This document shows positions 1 through 7,696 of a stretch of DNA of 64,000 nt, in pieces. This DNA comes from Bacillota bacterium (GTDB lineage: Bacteria > Bacillota > Clostridia > Christensenellales > Christensenellaceae), in contig JAEWMJ010000018.1 of the NCBI GenBank assembly GCA_023393165.1, positions 1 through 64,000 of the forward strand, in the 5' to 3' direction. The notes under the pieces are model-generated. The model did no database searches. It was not told the DNA's origin and saw only the letters and a program-made list of their open reading frames with translations. The translations under genes were made by a program, and so were the position numbers. Each line of letters starts with the position of its first letter. Position 1 is the stretch's first letter.

Positions 1-122
1 GGTCACCCAAGCGGATGTCGATAGAGCATGTGCATTACTGAATAGCCGTCCTCGTAAATGCCTGGGCTGGTTAACCCCTTTAGAAGTTTTTTCTTCTATA
101 TCGTTGCACTTGACTTGACAAT
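1..122 (+). mobile_element. IS30-family insertion sequence, right end (partial)
   Basis: The first 122 bases hold the 3' end of an IS30-type transposase gene and what looks like the terminal inverted repeat. The end sequence around 101-122, read on the minus strand, starts ATTGTCAAGTCAAGTGCAAC, which resembles IS30-family ends, where the transposase stop codon lies inside or next to the terminal repeat. The rest of the element lies left of the window, so the other end and the target duplication cannot be seen. The family assignment rests on the protein; the exact boundary is inferred. Confidence 0.75.
2..118 (+). CDS. IS30-family transposase, C-terminal fragment
   Basis: The last 38 codons of a transposase, open at the left edge of the window. 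The protein includes LNSRPRKCLGWLTPLEVF and ends SLHLT, the very conserved C-terminal part of the DDE integrase domain of IS30-family transposases, where LNxRPRKxLGxxTPxE is diagnostic. The catalytic DDE residues would lie upstream of the window. The gene ends in the terminal repeat of the element, as is usual in this family. Whether the full copy is intact cannot be judged here. Confidence 0.85.
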   Translation, partial: VTQADVDRACALLNSRPRKCLGWLTPLEVFSSISLHLT

Positions 123-1004
123 CCACAAAAAAAAGAAAATGCAGAAAAAATATTTAATGAAATCATTGAAGATGTACATCAACTTTTTCAGTCATTTAAT
201 GTTTCATCAGACGCTAACAATAATTCCGATTGCTTAAATGCAAACCCTATTTTTTGTATTGCCAAAGGTTTTCAACTGATAGCAGGAAAGGAACTAGATG
301 CAATAGTGAACATTGAAATTGGCACATATATTACATCCTTTATAGGATTCTTTGCCCCTGAATACAAAAAATTGCACGAAATCGCTTATCCAGACAATGT
401 TGAAACGAAGAAGAATTTAACGTTTGGTAAAGAAAAAAAGGAATTGTCTGAAGTATATTTTATTTTTTTAAATAGTTTAATGGAAGATTGTAAAAATTCT
501 TGGGAAGATGTAAAAAATATTATTCGGAAATATGGTTTTGAATTAAATGATGAAATTGAAGGAGGTTTAGCATTTCTTGCTGGTATTTTCTCATTAGATG
601 TCTTGCATTCATATCAAAAGCTGGGCAAGGATAAATCAGATGCAATTTATCAATATGCAAATAATACAATACAATATATGATTGAGGAGTTAAAACAGTG
701 GCCTCCAAAAATTAAAGAATTATATGATTTTTTTTGTTATATATATTTAACAAGCGAAGAAGAATATCTGAAAAACCCTGAAGATAATTATCCACATAAA
801 TTTCCACCTTTTACAACTGCCTCAACAATACTTACCACCATTATTTTAGGCTTTAAGAATTATAATAATTTAGAATCAGAATTACCATATTCGAAATTTC
901 AAAAACTGCTGGATGATTTTATTGATTTAATATTTTTAAGAAAAAATATAGAATTGGTTGGAAGATGGGAAAAACTTGACGACCAATATATTATAAATTA
1001 TTAA
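123..1004 (+). pseudogene. AT-rich gene truncated at its 5' end by the IS30 element
   Basis: The reading frame is open from the edge of the IS30 end (about 120) to the stop at 1004, roughly 290 codons. The first start codon with any claim is a GTG at 306, and it has no ribosome binding site. The simplest reading is that the IS30 insertion removed the start of a longer gene. The protein is Lys/Asn/Ile-rich, acidic, mostly helical and without membrane segments; I do not recognise it. Codon use is clearly more AT-rich than in genes after 3.7 kb, suggesting acquisition from elsewhere. A shorter protein starting at 306 cannot be excluded. Confidence 0.5.
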
Positions 1005-1069
1005 GCAGATTAAATGCACCCCCCTCGGTGATTTTGCACCCTAAATCAATCAAAATTGGAAACGTTAAA

Positions 1070-1185
1070 TTGTATCAATCTCGTTCATTTTAGACAAATC
1101 AAAACAACGAGATTGATACAACAAAGGCCAGTTCAATTGGACTGGCCTTTGTTGTATATATAGACAAAAAACGCTTAAATAAGCG
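1070..1185. repeat. Cluster of three perfect palindromes, two mutually exclusive
   Basis: TTGTATCAATCTCGTT (1070-1085) is exactly repeated inverted at 1106-1121. TACAACAAAGGCCAGT (1117-1132) is exactly repeated inverted at 1141-1156 with an 8-base loop. The two stems share 1117-1121, so only one can form at a time, as in attenuators. A third palindrome, CGCTTA-AA-TAAGCG, lies at 1172-1185. No T-run follows the second stem, so it is not a standard terminator. The cluster sits between a truncated gene and a SelO remnant. It may be a mobile-element relic, a recombination site or an RNA regulatory element. Confidence 0.7.
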
Positions 1186-1474
1186 CTTTCGAGGTCTCAG
1201 GGTCATGCCGTATTGATTGGAGAACAGATCGTACCAGGGGCGAACGGTTTGATATTCAACTCAAGAAAGGGAGCCGGGAGAAACCCCTTGTTCCCGACGG
1301 AGGGATGGTCGTGCGGCGCTTGGACCGATGCTGTGCGAATATATCATCAGCGATGCAATGTACGCACTCGGTATTTCAACAACCCAAAGCCTTGCGGTCG
1401 TTAGTACCGGCGAAATGGTATTTCGGGAAACCGAGATGATTATTATACAATGCCTGATAAGCCTGCACGCCTAG
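1180..1474 (+). pseudogene. SelO/YdiU (UPF0061) pseudogene fragment
   Basis: Three short stretches in different frames match consecutive pieces of the SelO pseudokinase AMPylase family: GHAVLIGEQI (from about 1201), RFDIQLK (about 1240-1262) and AALGPMLCEYIISDAMYALG followed by ISTTQSLAVVSTGE (about 1313-1420). In intact SelO these read continuously as GHAxLIGEQ..[34 protein letters not shown]. Here at least two frameshifts separate them and a TAG ends the last frame at 1474. The rest of the protein (normally about 480 residues) is missing. This is clearly non-functional. The remnant is visible only by joining frames. Confidence 0.8.
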
Positions 1475-1500
1475 CCGTAGATTAAGCCTGCAATATTGCA

Positions 1501-2235
1501 TTAGGTTTTTTTAGTTTTTTCGTTTTTTTCTAAAAGTAAATCCTCTAAAACATTTGCTCCGCTTCTTTTTATACGAAAATATGAGTAAACAGCAAAAAAT
1601 ACTGCTCCGACTAAATTCAACAACATATCTTTCATGGTATCTATGAGTCCAATATCTACATAGCCCTGCCATTCCTTTCCGTTTATAACCACCGAATCAA
1701 TAGAAATTTTAGCCGGTATATTTATATTGTCCTGATTGAGCAAAATTGAATTTATTTGATTGATATAAACATCTTTCTGCATATCTTTTCCGAATACAGA
1801 ATCCCCAAAGAATTCAAATAACTCCCAGATTACACCCATAGTGACAGCAAAGCAAATAATGTAGAGTACTGTAAAAGCAGGTGATAATATCATGGAGAGC
1901 TTGTGGCCTTTATTGATAAAATTAATTAATGAATAGCCGATCGCCGCTAAAATAAAACCGTCGAGAATATGTACGATGGAATCCCAATGGGGAAATATAA
2001 CGTAATATAATTTTATCTCGCCCAAAATAACACTTGCGTAAATGGCTATGAGCAGCATACTTTCTATAATATCAGGAATCTCTATTTTCTTTTTAATAAA
2101 AACTGGAAAAATGAACACGATTAGCGTTATGACTGCCAATATTGCAGATTCATAATTTTGAAGCCGAAATTGTTCGATAATAACGAGAATAACCGCTAAC
2201 CGTAAAAACAAATTTAAAATTTTGAATATTTTCAT
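1501..2235 (-). CDS. DUF2238/YjdF-like integral membrane protein
   Basis: A 244-residue protein with about seven predicted membrane segments. Conserved polar residues lie in the membrane regions: WDSIVHILDGF near residue 105, GVIWELFEFFGD near 160, and GLIDTMKDMLLNLVGA near 205. This pattern (W-D-x-x-x-H, W-E-x-x-E, D-T-x-x-D-x-x-x-N-x-x-G) is that of the DUF2238 (YjdF) family of inner-membrane proteins of unknown function. The start has a ribosome binding site (AAAGGA) about 8 bases upstream. It is monocistronic and downstream of the SelO remnant. The function is unknown; family call fairly firm. Confidence 0.7.
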   Translation of the reverse strand: MKIFKILNLFLRLAVILVIIEQFRLQNYESAILAVITLIVFIFPVFIKKKIEIPDIIESMLLIAIYASVILGEIKLYYVIFPHWDSIVHILDGFILAAIGYSLINFINKGHKLSMILSPAFTVLYIICFAVTMGVIWELFEFFGDSVFGKDMQKDVYINQINSILLNQDNINIPAKISIDSVVINGKEWQGYVDIGLIDTMKDMLLNLVGAVFFAVYSYFRIKRSGANVLEDLLLEKNEKTKKT

Positions 2236-2306
2236 TTTTATAATTCCTTTTTCGAAAATTAAATATAGCTTTTGAAAAAAAGGAGGAAATTATAATAAGG
2301 AGAAAA

Positions 2307-2357
2307 ATGAGACATGGCAGATATAGAATAAATAGTAATGGTGAAAAGGCCTATTAA
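2307..2357 (+). CDS. Possible 16-residue small ORF with strong RBS
   Basis: An ATG at 2307 follows AAGGAG by a few bases and opens a 16-codon frame (MRHGRYRINSNGEKAY) with a stop at 2355-2357. It lies divergently upstream of the DUF2238 gene and 100 bases before the next gene. The composition is basic and polar. Only the ribosome binding site supports translation; there is no homology that I recognise. Confidence 0.25.
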   Translation: MRHGRYRINSNGEKAY

Positions 2358-2458
2358 TTTTTGGATTTAAAATAATGCAAAATAAGATTTTTGCTGTCTG
2401 AGAATACTATTAACAGCCTTTTGGGGGCAGAAAATATAAAGGAGGATAACATTAGCAG

Positions 2459-2797
2459 ATGAAAGGCAGTATGCATTTGATGTTGGGAATTGGCATAGGG
2501 ACTGTTTTAGGAGTGGCAGTCAGTACTCTTGCAGATAATTTGCAGAAAAGAACTCAAAACAATTACGGCAGAGGATTCAATCAAAGTAACAGAAATATTT
2601 TTAGAAATCAAAACTATGAGTTCGGCCAGGAATATGCGATAAGCGGGAGTAAGAGCGGAGGAGAAAAAATCTTATATGGACATGGCCAGAATTACGGAGT
2701 AAGCGGCTACGGCAGCGGTATCAGTGACAGCCAGACGAATATTAACAGGAAGAACAACGGAAACGGTTACGGCACAAAACAAGGCCTGCTGCAATGA
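2459..2797 (+). CDS. Small Gly/Asn-rich protein with N-terminal hydrophobic segment
   Basis: A 112-residue protein with one hydrophobic stretch at residues 6-26 (LMLGIGIGTVLGVAVSTLA), like the N-terminal anchor of YtxH-like proteins, followed by a polar, Gly/Asn/Tyr-rich, low-complexity tail containing repeated YGxGxxYGxSGY-like units. AAAGGAGG lies at about 2438-2445, a rather long 13 bases from the ATG. A strong terminator follows at 2826. Probably a small envelope or spore-surface protein; function unknown. Confidence 0.55.
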   Translation: MKGSMHLMLGIGIGTVLGVAVSTLADNLQKRTQNNYGRGFNQSNRNIFRNQNYEFGQEYAISGSKSGGEKILYGHGQNYGVSGYGSGISDSQTNINRKNNGNGYGTKQGLLQ

Positions 2798-2825
2798 CAA
2801 GAAAAAAGGAAGATCGTTTCATGTT

Positions 2826-2856
2826 AAAAAACACATCCTTAATTGGATGTGTTTTT
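2826..2856 (+). terminator. Intrinsic terminator
   Basis: AAAAACACATCC, a 6-base loop, then GGATGTGTTTTT. The A-run and T-run on both sides make it able to work in both directions, between the gene ending at 2797 and the minus-strand gene ending at 2875. Confidence 0.85.
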
Positions 2857-2874
2857 GCGTGATGCAGAAAGTAT

Positions 2875-3180
2875 TTAATCTTCCTCGTCTTTTTTATCGC
2901 GCTTTTTGAAAATATACCCGTAACCGGTTGGGCTGCCCGCGCCGCCGGCTGCACGCCTGTTACTGTACCTTTGGCCGCTCTTGCTGCCGCCCATATTGGA
3001 CGTTTTGCCAACGGAACTATAGGTAATTGCGCTTTTATCAAGGCTCCCTACGGTAGTGCCGCTGCCGCTTGTAGCAACCGTCTGGCTGCCGTTGCTCCAA
3101 TCGCCTATCGGGCTGCCGCCGGGGACGCCGCTTCCGTCGCTGCCGATTGGCGTTCCTTTATCTTTTCTGTTTTTTTGCAT
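2875..3180 (-). CDS. Low-complexity Gly/Ser-rich small protein
   Basis: A 101-residue protein of Gly, Ser, Thr and Asn with charged ends (starts MQKNRKDKG, ends KKRDKKDEED). It has no membrane segment and no recognised domain. A near-perfect AAGGAGGTG lies 10-15 bases upstream of the ATG at 3180, which is the best evidence that it is real. It follows the lipoprotein gene (start 3452) on the same strand with about 40 bases between, so they are probably co-transcribed. Composition is like that of spore-coat or cell-surface accessory proteins, which is an inference only. Confidence 0.6.
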   Translation of the reverse strand: MQKNRKDKGTPIGSDGSGVPGGSPIGDWSNGSQTVATSGSGTTVGSLDKSAITYSSVGKTSNMGGSKSGQRYSNRRAAGGAGSPTGYGYIFKKRDKKDEED

Positions 3181-3221
3181 ATTGAATGATTTCGCACCTC
3201 CTTTTTATCTGGCGGCAGGAT

Positions 3222-3452
3222 TCAGCCAATATCGCTGGCGCCACCCAGGTTTCCACTGCCTGTATAGTTATTTTTTGGCGAAACAACTGGACTTGGAGAA
3301 GAAGTTACTGTAGCATTGGGGCTTTGGTTTTCTCCATTATTAATACCGGGCGATGCGGTAGGGTTATTGATGTTGCCTTGTTGGGCACATCCTGCAATAA
3401 ATAAACTTATTAAAAGTAATATTGCGACTGTAAGCATTATCAATTTTTTCAA
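3222..3452 (-). CDS. Small lipoprotein
   Basis: A 76-residue protein that begins with a lipoprotein signal peptide (LKKLIMLTVAILLLISLFIAGC); the lipobox Cys is near residue 22. The mature part is Asn/Ser/Pro-rich and disordered. The frame can be extended to 3497, but AAGGAGGTGG at about 3458-3467 places the real start at the TTG 3452. It lies just upstream of, and probably in one transcript with, the Gly/Ser-rich gene 2875-3180. Function unknown. Confidence 0.7.
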   Translation of the reverse strand: MKKLIMLTVAILLLISLFIAGCAQQGNINNPTASPGINNGENQSPNATVTSSPSPVVSPKNNYTGSGNLGGASDIG

Positions 3453-3651
3453 TTCAACCACCTCCTTCAGATTTATTTTCTCTTCACGTAAAAACAATAT
3501 TCACGGTGGACTAAAATGGTTTTTCTGGGAACGAATTGCGAAAAACCTGACAGTTTGCAAACAACCCGGACTTTAAAGAAATTTATTATAAATAATGAAA
3601 ATGACTGAAATATAATAACGAATACAATAGCATAAAAATACAATTAAAACC

Positions 3652-3680
3652 TTGCAATTTGGCGTAAAACCGGATATACT
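3652..3680 (+). promoter_or_regulatory. SigA-type promoter for apt-mtnP
   Basis: TTGCAA at 3652-3657 and TATACT at 3675-3680, spaced by 17 bases, about 60 bases upstream of apt. The start of transcription would be near 3687. Confidence 0.65.
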
Positions 3681-3739
3681 TCATATTTGTGAGACAAGTC
3701 TTAAATCATTTAAATCCCAGATAAACAGGAGGTTAATTA

Positions 3740-4261
3740 ATGGATCTTAAACCATTCATTCGGGAAGTTTCTGATTGGCCGATCAAAGGCGTAAGTTTTA
3801 AAGATATCACTACTCTGCTGCAAGACTCAAGACTCTTTAAATATGTGGTGGATGAAATGATCGAGCCCTTTAAAGACACAAAAATCGACAAGATTGTTGG
3901 AATTGATGCCAGAGGTTTTCTTATGGCAACACCGATTGCATATAAAATCGGATGCGGAGTCAGTCTGGTTAGAAAAGAAGGCAAACTGCCGTATAAAACC
4001 ATACAGGAATCTTATGAAAAAGAATATGGGCTTGATACTTTGGCAATGCATGAGGACACCATTCAAATGGGCGAGAAAGTATTGCTGGTGGACGATCTTC
4101 TGGCTACGGGCGGCACGGTTGAAGCTTCGATAAAAATGATTGAGCGGTTAGGCGGAGAAGTAGTCGGCGCCAGTTTTATTATTGATCTGCCGTTTCTGGG
4201 GGGAAGCCAAAAATTGTCAAAATATAATTTAAATTGGTTGGTGTCTTATGATTGCGAATAA
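3740..4261 (+). CDS. apt: Adenine phosphoribosyltransferase
   Basis: A 173-residue enzyme making AMP from adenine and PRPP. It has the normal length and order for the family: the N-terminal FPDFPKKGVxFKDI-type segment (here DWPIKGVSFKDIT, residues 12-24), GIDARGF near 54-60, LVRKEGKLP near 77-84, and the PRPP-binding motif VLLVDDLLATGGT at 114-126. The ATG follows AGGAGG by 7 bases. It overlaps the next gene (mtnP) by 14 bases, so the two are translationally coupled. The pairing makes sense: methylthioadenosine phosphorylase releases adenine, which this enzyme recovers. Confidence 0.93.
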   Translation: MDLKPFIREVSDWPIKGVSFKDITTLLQDSRLFKYVVDEMIEPFKDTKIDKIVGIDARGFLMATPIAYKIGCGVSLVRKEGKLPYKTIQESYEKEYGLDTLAMHEDTIQMGEKVLLVDDLLATGGTVEASIKMIERLGGEVVGASFIIDLPFLGGSQKLSKYNLNWLVSYDCE

Positions 4262-4988
4262 AATAGGTATTATCGGCGGAAGCGGCCTGGACGACCCAAA
4301 GATATTGGTCGATCCTAAAGAAATTGAATTAGAGACGCCTTACGGTAAAACATCAGACAAATTGATCTGCGGAACAATTGGAAAAACGGAAGTGGTGATA
4401 CTTGCAAGGCATTCCAAGCAGCACAGCATTTCACCAACCAAAGTGCCTTTTCAGGCAAATATTTGGGCGTTGAAAGAAATCGGCTGCACTCATATTTTAG
4501 CTACAACTGCCTGCGGGTCTCTGAAAGAAGAAATGGAACCGGGAGATCTGGTTTTTATTGATCAGTTTATTGACTGGACGAAACTCCGGAAACTGACTTT
4601 TTTTGAAGACGAAGTGGTTCATACTCCGATGGCTGAACCCTTTGATGCTGATTTAAGAAAAAAACTGGCAGAAGCGGCAAAAGAATTAGGTTTTAAACAT
4701 CACGACAGAGGAACAATGATCACCATTGAAGGACCGCGATTTTCCACCAAGGCGGAATCGAAAATGTTCCGGCTGATGGGAGCCGATTTAATAAATATGT
4801 CGTTGGTGCCGGAAGTGTCCCTGGCAAATGAATTAAAAATTCCTTACCAGTCCATTGCTATGGTAACCGATTATGATTGCTGGAAAGAAGATGAGGAATC
4901 GGTATCTTTTGAATTGGTACTGAAGAGAATGCAGGAAAATTCGGAAAAAGTAAAAAAACTGTTGATAAAGGTAATTGGATCATTCTGA
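4248..4988 (+). CDS. mtnP: S-methyl-5'-thioadenosine phosphorylase
   Basis: A 246-residue member of the PNP/MTAP phosphorylase family: phosphate-dependent cleavage of methylthioadenosine to adenine and methylthioribose-1-phosphate. Visible are the N-terminal GIIGGSGLDD, the phosphate-site ARHSKQH near residue 52-59, TTACGSLKEEMEPGDLVFIDQFIDWT, TIEGPRFST, INMSLVPEVSLANE and MVTDYDCWKED. The Asp residues in TDYDCW favour 6-aminopurine substrates and distinguish this from inosine/guanosine phosphorylases. It starts inside apt and is followed by a strong terminator, making a two-gene adenine salvage operon. Use of adenosine instead of MTA cannot be excluded. Confidence 0.85.
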   Translation: MIANKIGIIGGSGLDDPKILVDPKEIELETPYGKTSDKLICGTIGKTEVVILARHSKQHSISPTKVPFQANIWALKEIGCTHILATTACGSLKEEMEPGDLVFIDQFIDWTKLRKLTFFEDEVVHTPMAEPFDADLRKKLAEAAKELGFKHHDRGTMITIEGPRFSTKAESKMFRLMGADLINMSLVPEVSLANELKIPYQSIAMVTDYDCWKEDEESVSFELVLKRMQENSEKVKKLLIKVIGSF

Positions 4989-5005
4989 TATTAAAAGCAA
5001 ATTGT

Positions 5006-5040
5006 AAAGAGAGCGAACGTAAGCTCTCTTTTTTGTTTTT
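5006..5040 (+). terminator. Intrinsic terminator of apt-mtnP
   Basis: AAAGAGAGC, a short loop, GCTCTCTTT, followed by a T-run to 5040. Confidence 0.9.
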
Positions 5041-5189
5041 TATTTACAAGATCAATAAATCAATTTTTCAAAAATTAACACATGCCGACAATTTTTGGCC
5101 TTTTTTCATGTATTTAAAAGCTATAATTCTCGTTTTATTCATATATATATTTAATTTATGGTTATAATAAGTTAAAAAAGGTGATTTAT

Positions 5190-5657
5190 ATGAAAGATGT
5201 TAAGATTAATCGATATAGTAATAAAAAGATCTTTATCCTGCTCCGGGCGGGATGTATAATCGGTATGGCTATTATGCTAAGCCTCTTAAGCTCCTGTTCC
5301 AGCAGTTTGATTGCTGCAATTGATACTTCGGACGGCAACGTTGTACTGGAGGAAACGGATGCAAATCCAATTTTGACGCTGACGCCGGAGCCTTTAGCAG
5401 TACCAATACCCATTGTTTCCAAACCAAAAGTTTCAATCATTGGGCAGGTTGTCTGTAACGCGGAGGATGAAACAAATGTATACCTGAACGCCACCGATGC
5501 GTCCAGAATAATCTCCAACCTGAATGCTGGAGATCGGGCGGACCTCATTTCTTATGATGACAGTTGGGCATGTATATCGGTTGGCGAACCTCCGTTTATA
5601 TCCGGTTTCGTTAATCTGAAGGATATAGAAATAAAGGATTCAAGGATATGCGAATGA
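5190..5657 (+). CDS. Lipoprotein with C-terminal SH3-like domain
   Basis: A 155-residue exported lipoprotein. The N-terminus is basic, then hydrophobic, ending with a lipobox (LSLLSSC) near residue 36. A Pro/Thr linker (residues about 50-75) leads to a C-terminal region of about 70 residues with features of a bacterial SH3 (SH3b) domain: NVYLNATDASRIISNLNAGDRADLISYDDSWACISV and a final GFVNLKDIEI. Such domains bind the cell wall. The start is taken as ATG 5190, not GTG 5181, because AAAAGGTG lies 7 bases before the ATG. Monocistronic; terminator at 5700. Confidence 0.7.
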   Translation: MKDVKINRYSNKKIFILLRAGCIIGMAIMLSLLSSCSSSLIAAIDTSDGNVVLEETDANPILTLTPEPLAVPIPIVSKPKVSIIGQVVCNAEDETNVYLNATDASRIISNLNAGDRADLISYDDSWACISVGEPPFISGFVNLKDIEIKDSRICE

Positions 5658-5699
5658 AAAAAAACATGTGCCGTTTAAAATCCATTAAACCAAGTCCAT

Positions 5700-5737
5700 A
5701 AACCGGTGAACCTTGAAAATAGGGGATCCGGTTTTTA
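5700..5737 (+). terminator. Intrinsic terminator (CCGG-type stem)
   Basis: AAACCGG at 5700 pairs with CCGGTTT at 5728, with an inner CCT/AGG pairing, followed by TTTTT. It is one of a set of similar terminators in this window. Confidence 0.75.
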
Positions 5738-5746
5738 ATCAAATAT

Positions 5747-5775
5747 TTGACATAAAAAAAACACTGTGTTATTAT
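5747..5775 (+). promoter_or_regulatory. Consensus SigA promoter of the CorC/HlyC-type gene
   Basis: TTGACA at 5747-5752, 17-base spacer, TATTAT at 5770-5775. Transcription would start near 5782, about 170 bases before the coding region, leaving room for a structured leader. Confidence 0.8.
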
Positions 5776-5781
5776 TCTTTT

Positions 5782-5911
5782 AAGTTTTAAAAGGAGTTAA
5801 ATATTTTAAGTGGACGACTCGCCCATACCTGAACGAAGTAATATAGAATTATTTATTGAGACGCATATAAAAGAAAATCTAATGTTTTCTTTTCATGTGT
5901 CTTTTTTGTAT
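5782..5911 (+). ncRNA. Structured leader with terminator: candidate metal riboswitch or attenuator
   Basis: Between a consensus promoter (5747-5775) and the transporter gene start (5954) lies a leader of about 130 bases ending in a strong intrinsic terminator: AGACGCAT..AAAAGAAAA (5859-5877), a 7-base loop, TTTTCTTTTCATGTGTCT (5885-5902) and a T-run. The terminator is upstream of, not after, the gene, which is the layout of a transcription-attenuating riboswitch. The upstream part (GGACGACTCGCCCATACC, near 5812-5829) does not match the M-box or yybP-ykoY consensus as I know them. It might simply be an extra terminator, but the promoter lies before it. Confidence 0.45.
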
Positions 5912-5953
5912 AAATAAAACTCATCTACTCAAGCTATACAGGAGGTTGTTTTT

Positions 5954-7288
5954 TTGACAGACGACGGCACATTAATTTTGCAAATATTATTACAGATATT
6001 CCTGATATTTGTTAACGCGGTTTTTGCCTGCGCTGAGATCGCAGTAATATCCATGAACGATAACAAACTTTCAAAACTTGCATCGGCAGGTGACAAACGT
6101 GCATTGAGGCTGACAAAATTAACAGAGCAGCCCGCACGGTTTCTTGCTACCATACAGGTAGGGATAACTCTGGCCGGTTTTCTTGGAAGTGCGTTTGCAG
6201 CGGACAATTTTTCCGATTATCTTGTCCACTGGCTTATCAGCCTTGGCGTTGACATCCCCGTTTCAACCCTGGATTCAATATCCGTTATCGTTATAACTCT
6301 AATTCTTTCCTATTTCACGCTGGTTTTCGGAGAACTTGTGCCCAAACGGGCGGCCATGAGACGAGCGGAACAAATGGCTCTTGCGATGTCCGGCCTTGTT
6401 TACATAATATCAAAGATATTTGCGCCGCTGGTTTGGGCTCTGACGTCTTCCACAAACGCAATTTTACGCCTTTTTGGTATTGATCCAAATGCAGAAGATG
6501 AGGAAATTACTGAGGAAGAGATCCGGCTGATGGTGGATGCCGGAAGTGAAAAAGGTGCAATCAATTTTATTGAAAAGGAAATGATTCAAAATATTTTTGA
6601 GTTCGACGATAAAACGGCGGGTGAAGTTATGACGCACAGAACCGAGGTTTCGTTATTGTGGCTGGATGAAACGGATGAACAATGGGATAAAACCATATCG
6701 GAAAGCAGGCATTCGATATATCCGGTATGCAATGAGAATACAGATGATGTTGTAGGCATTCTAAATATAAAAGATTACTTCCGTATTAAAGATAAGACGA
6801 GAGAGAATATACTTCAAAGTGCAGTCAAACCCGCTTACTTTGTGCCTGAAACCGTCCGGGCCGATGTTCTGTTCCGCAATATGAAGAAAAGCCGCAATCA
6901 CTTTGCTGTTGTTTTGGATGAATACGGCGGCGTAAATGGAATTATTACAATGAGCGATCTTTTGGAGCAAATTGTAGGAGATTTGGAAAACGATGATACA
7001 ATTCCCCCGGAATCGCCGGAAATTGAACGGATTGATTCGCAAACCTGGATTATACAAGGATCTGCTCCATTGGATTTGGTTGCCGGGCAGTTAGGCGTAT
7101 TACTGCCGGAAGATGACTATGACACTTTTGGCGGTTTAGTCTTTGGTTTGCTCGGTTATGTTCCGGAGGATGGAAGTACTCCCGAGTTGGAAGAGTTTGG
7201 ATTATCGATCAAGGTGATTGAGATTAAAGATCATTATCTGGTCAAGGCAATTGTGTGTACGGCGCCGGTCTATAGCACGGAATCTTAA
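5954..7288 (+). CDS. CorC/HlyC-type CNNM transporter with CBS pair
   Basis: A 444-residue membrane protein of the hemolysin C / CorC / CNNM family, linked to Mg2+/Co2+ (and related ion) efflux. Domains in order: an N-terminal DUF21/CNNM membrane domain with four segments (about residues 5-190, including GFLGSAFAADNFSDYL and FGELVPKRAAMRRAE), a CBS pair (about 205-330, VMTHRTEVSLLWLD and DEYGGVNGIITMSDLLEQIVGDL), and the C-terminal CorC_HlyC domain (about 350-435, DTFGGLVFGLLGYVPEDG). The TTG start lies 8 bases after GGAGGT. It is preceded by a promoter-leader-terminator unit and is probably controlled by it. Confidence 0.85.
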   Translation: MTDDGTLILQILLQIFLIFVNAVFACAEIAVISMNDNKLSKLASAGDKRALRLTKLTEQPARFLATIQVGITLAGFLGSAFAADNFSDYLVHWLISLGVDIPVSTLDSISVIVITLILSYFTLVFGELVPKRAAMRRAEQMALAMSGLVYIISKIFAPLVWALTSSTNAILRLFGIDPNAEDEEITEEEIRLMVDAGSEKGAINFIEKEMIQNIFEFDDKTAGEVMTHRTEVSLLWLDETDEQWDKTISESRHSIYPVCNENTDDVVGILNIKDYFRIKDKTRENILQSAVKPAYFVPETVRADVLFRNMKKSRNHFAVVLDEYGGVNGIITMSDLLEQIVGDLENDDTIPPESPEIERIDSQTWIIQGSAPLDLVAGQLGVLLPEDDYDTFGGLVFGLLGYVPEDGSTPELEEFGLSIKVIEIKDHYLVKAIVCTAPVYSTES

Positions 7289-7403
7289 AATATATCGATA
7301 TATATAACTGATACGGTTTCCTTCCGCATTTTATGATAAGGTATAATTAATTAAATAATGAGTAATATAAATAGGTCTTAAAAGATTTTTGGGAGGGATA
7401 ACA

Positions 7404-7637
7404 ATGAGCTGCTCAAGCTTAAAAAACCGTTTCGATCAATTAAAGGCTGGCGATCATTTGGATTTCGATGCAGCAATGAATTTATATAACGACGTAAAAG
7501 GCTCAATAGACGCACACCTGATTGAGTTGTCCGAATTGCAAAAGAGCGAAAATGAGGAACAGATACAGCAGCTTAAGGAACATATACACGACGGGGAAAC
7601 AATGCTGAATGAACTCAAAAGTATGACGCTACACTAA
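7404..7637 (+). CDS. Small helical protein of unknown function
   Basis: A 77-residue acidic protein predicted to be two helices: residues about 5-45 and a coiled-coil-like 48-75 (QKSENEEQIQQLKEHIHDGE). Two N-terminal Ser/Cys residues (MSCSSLKNRF). The ATG 7404 is chosen because GGGAGG lies 7 bases upstream; the frame also opens at a TTG inside that site. Terminator follows at 7659. No family that I recognise, though the layout is similar to small exonuclease VII-type subunits. Confidence 0.55.
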   Translation: MSCSSLKNRFDQLKAGDHLDFDAAMNLYNDVKGSIDAHLIELSELQKSENEEQIQQLKEHIHDGETMLNELKSMTLH

Positions 7638-7658
7638 AGTCATAAATTTTCCGGGAAA

Positions 7659-7690
7659 AAAGGATGCAGAATGAATGAACTGTATCCTTT
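7659..7690. terminator. Bidirectional intrinsic terminator
   Basis: AAAGGATGCAG, a 10-base loop, CTGTATCCTTT, flanked by A-rich and T-rich sequence. It separates the plus-strand gene ending at 7637 from the minus-strand small membrane protein ending at 7697. Confidence 0.8.
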
Positions 7691-7696
7691 ATTATT

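Noticed and set aside
2742..3404. Several plus-strand ORFs opposite the small Gly-rich and lipoprotein genes
   Set aside because: The minus-strand genes have AGGAGG sites and a lipobox; the plus frames are Ala-rich shadows of low-complexity sequence.
5805..5850. Guanidine-II (mini-ykkC) riboswitch in the CorC leader
   Set aside because: Two ACGA elements are present, but the sequences around them do not form the required stems.
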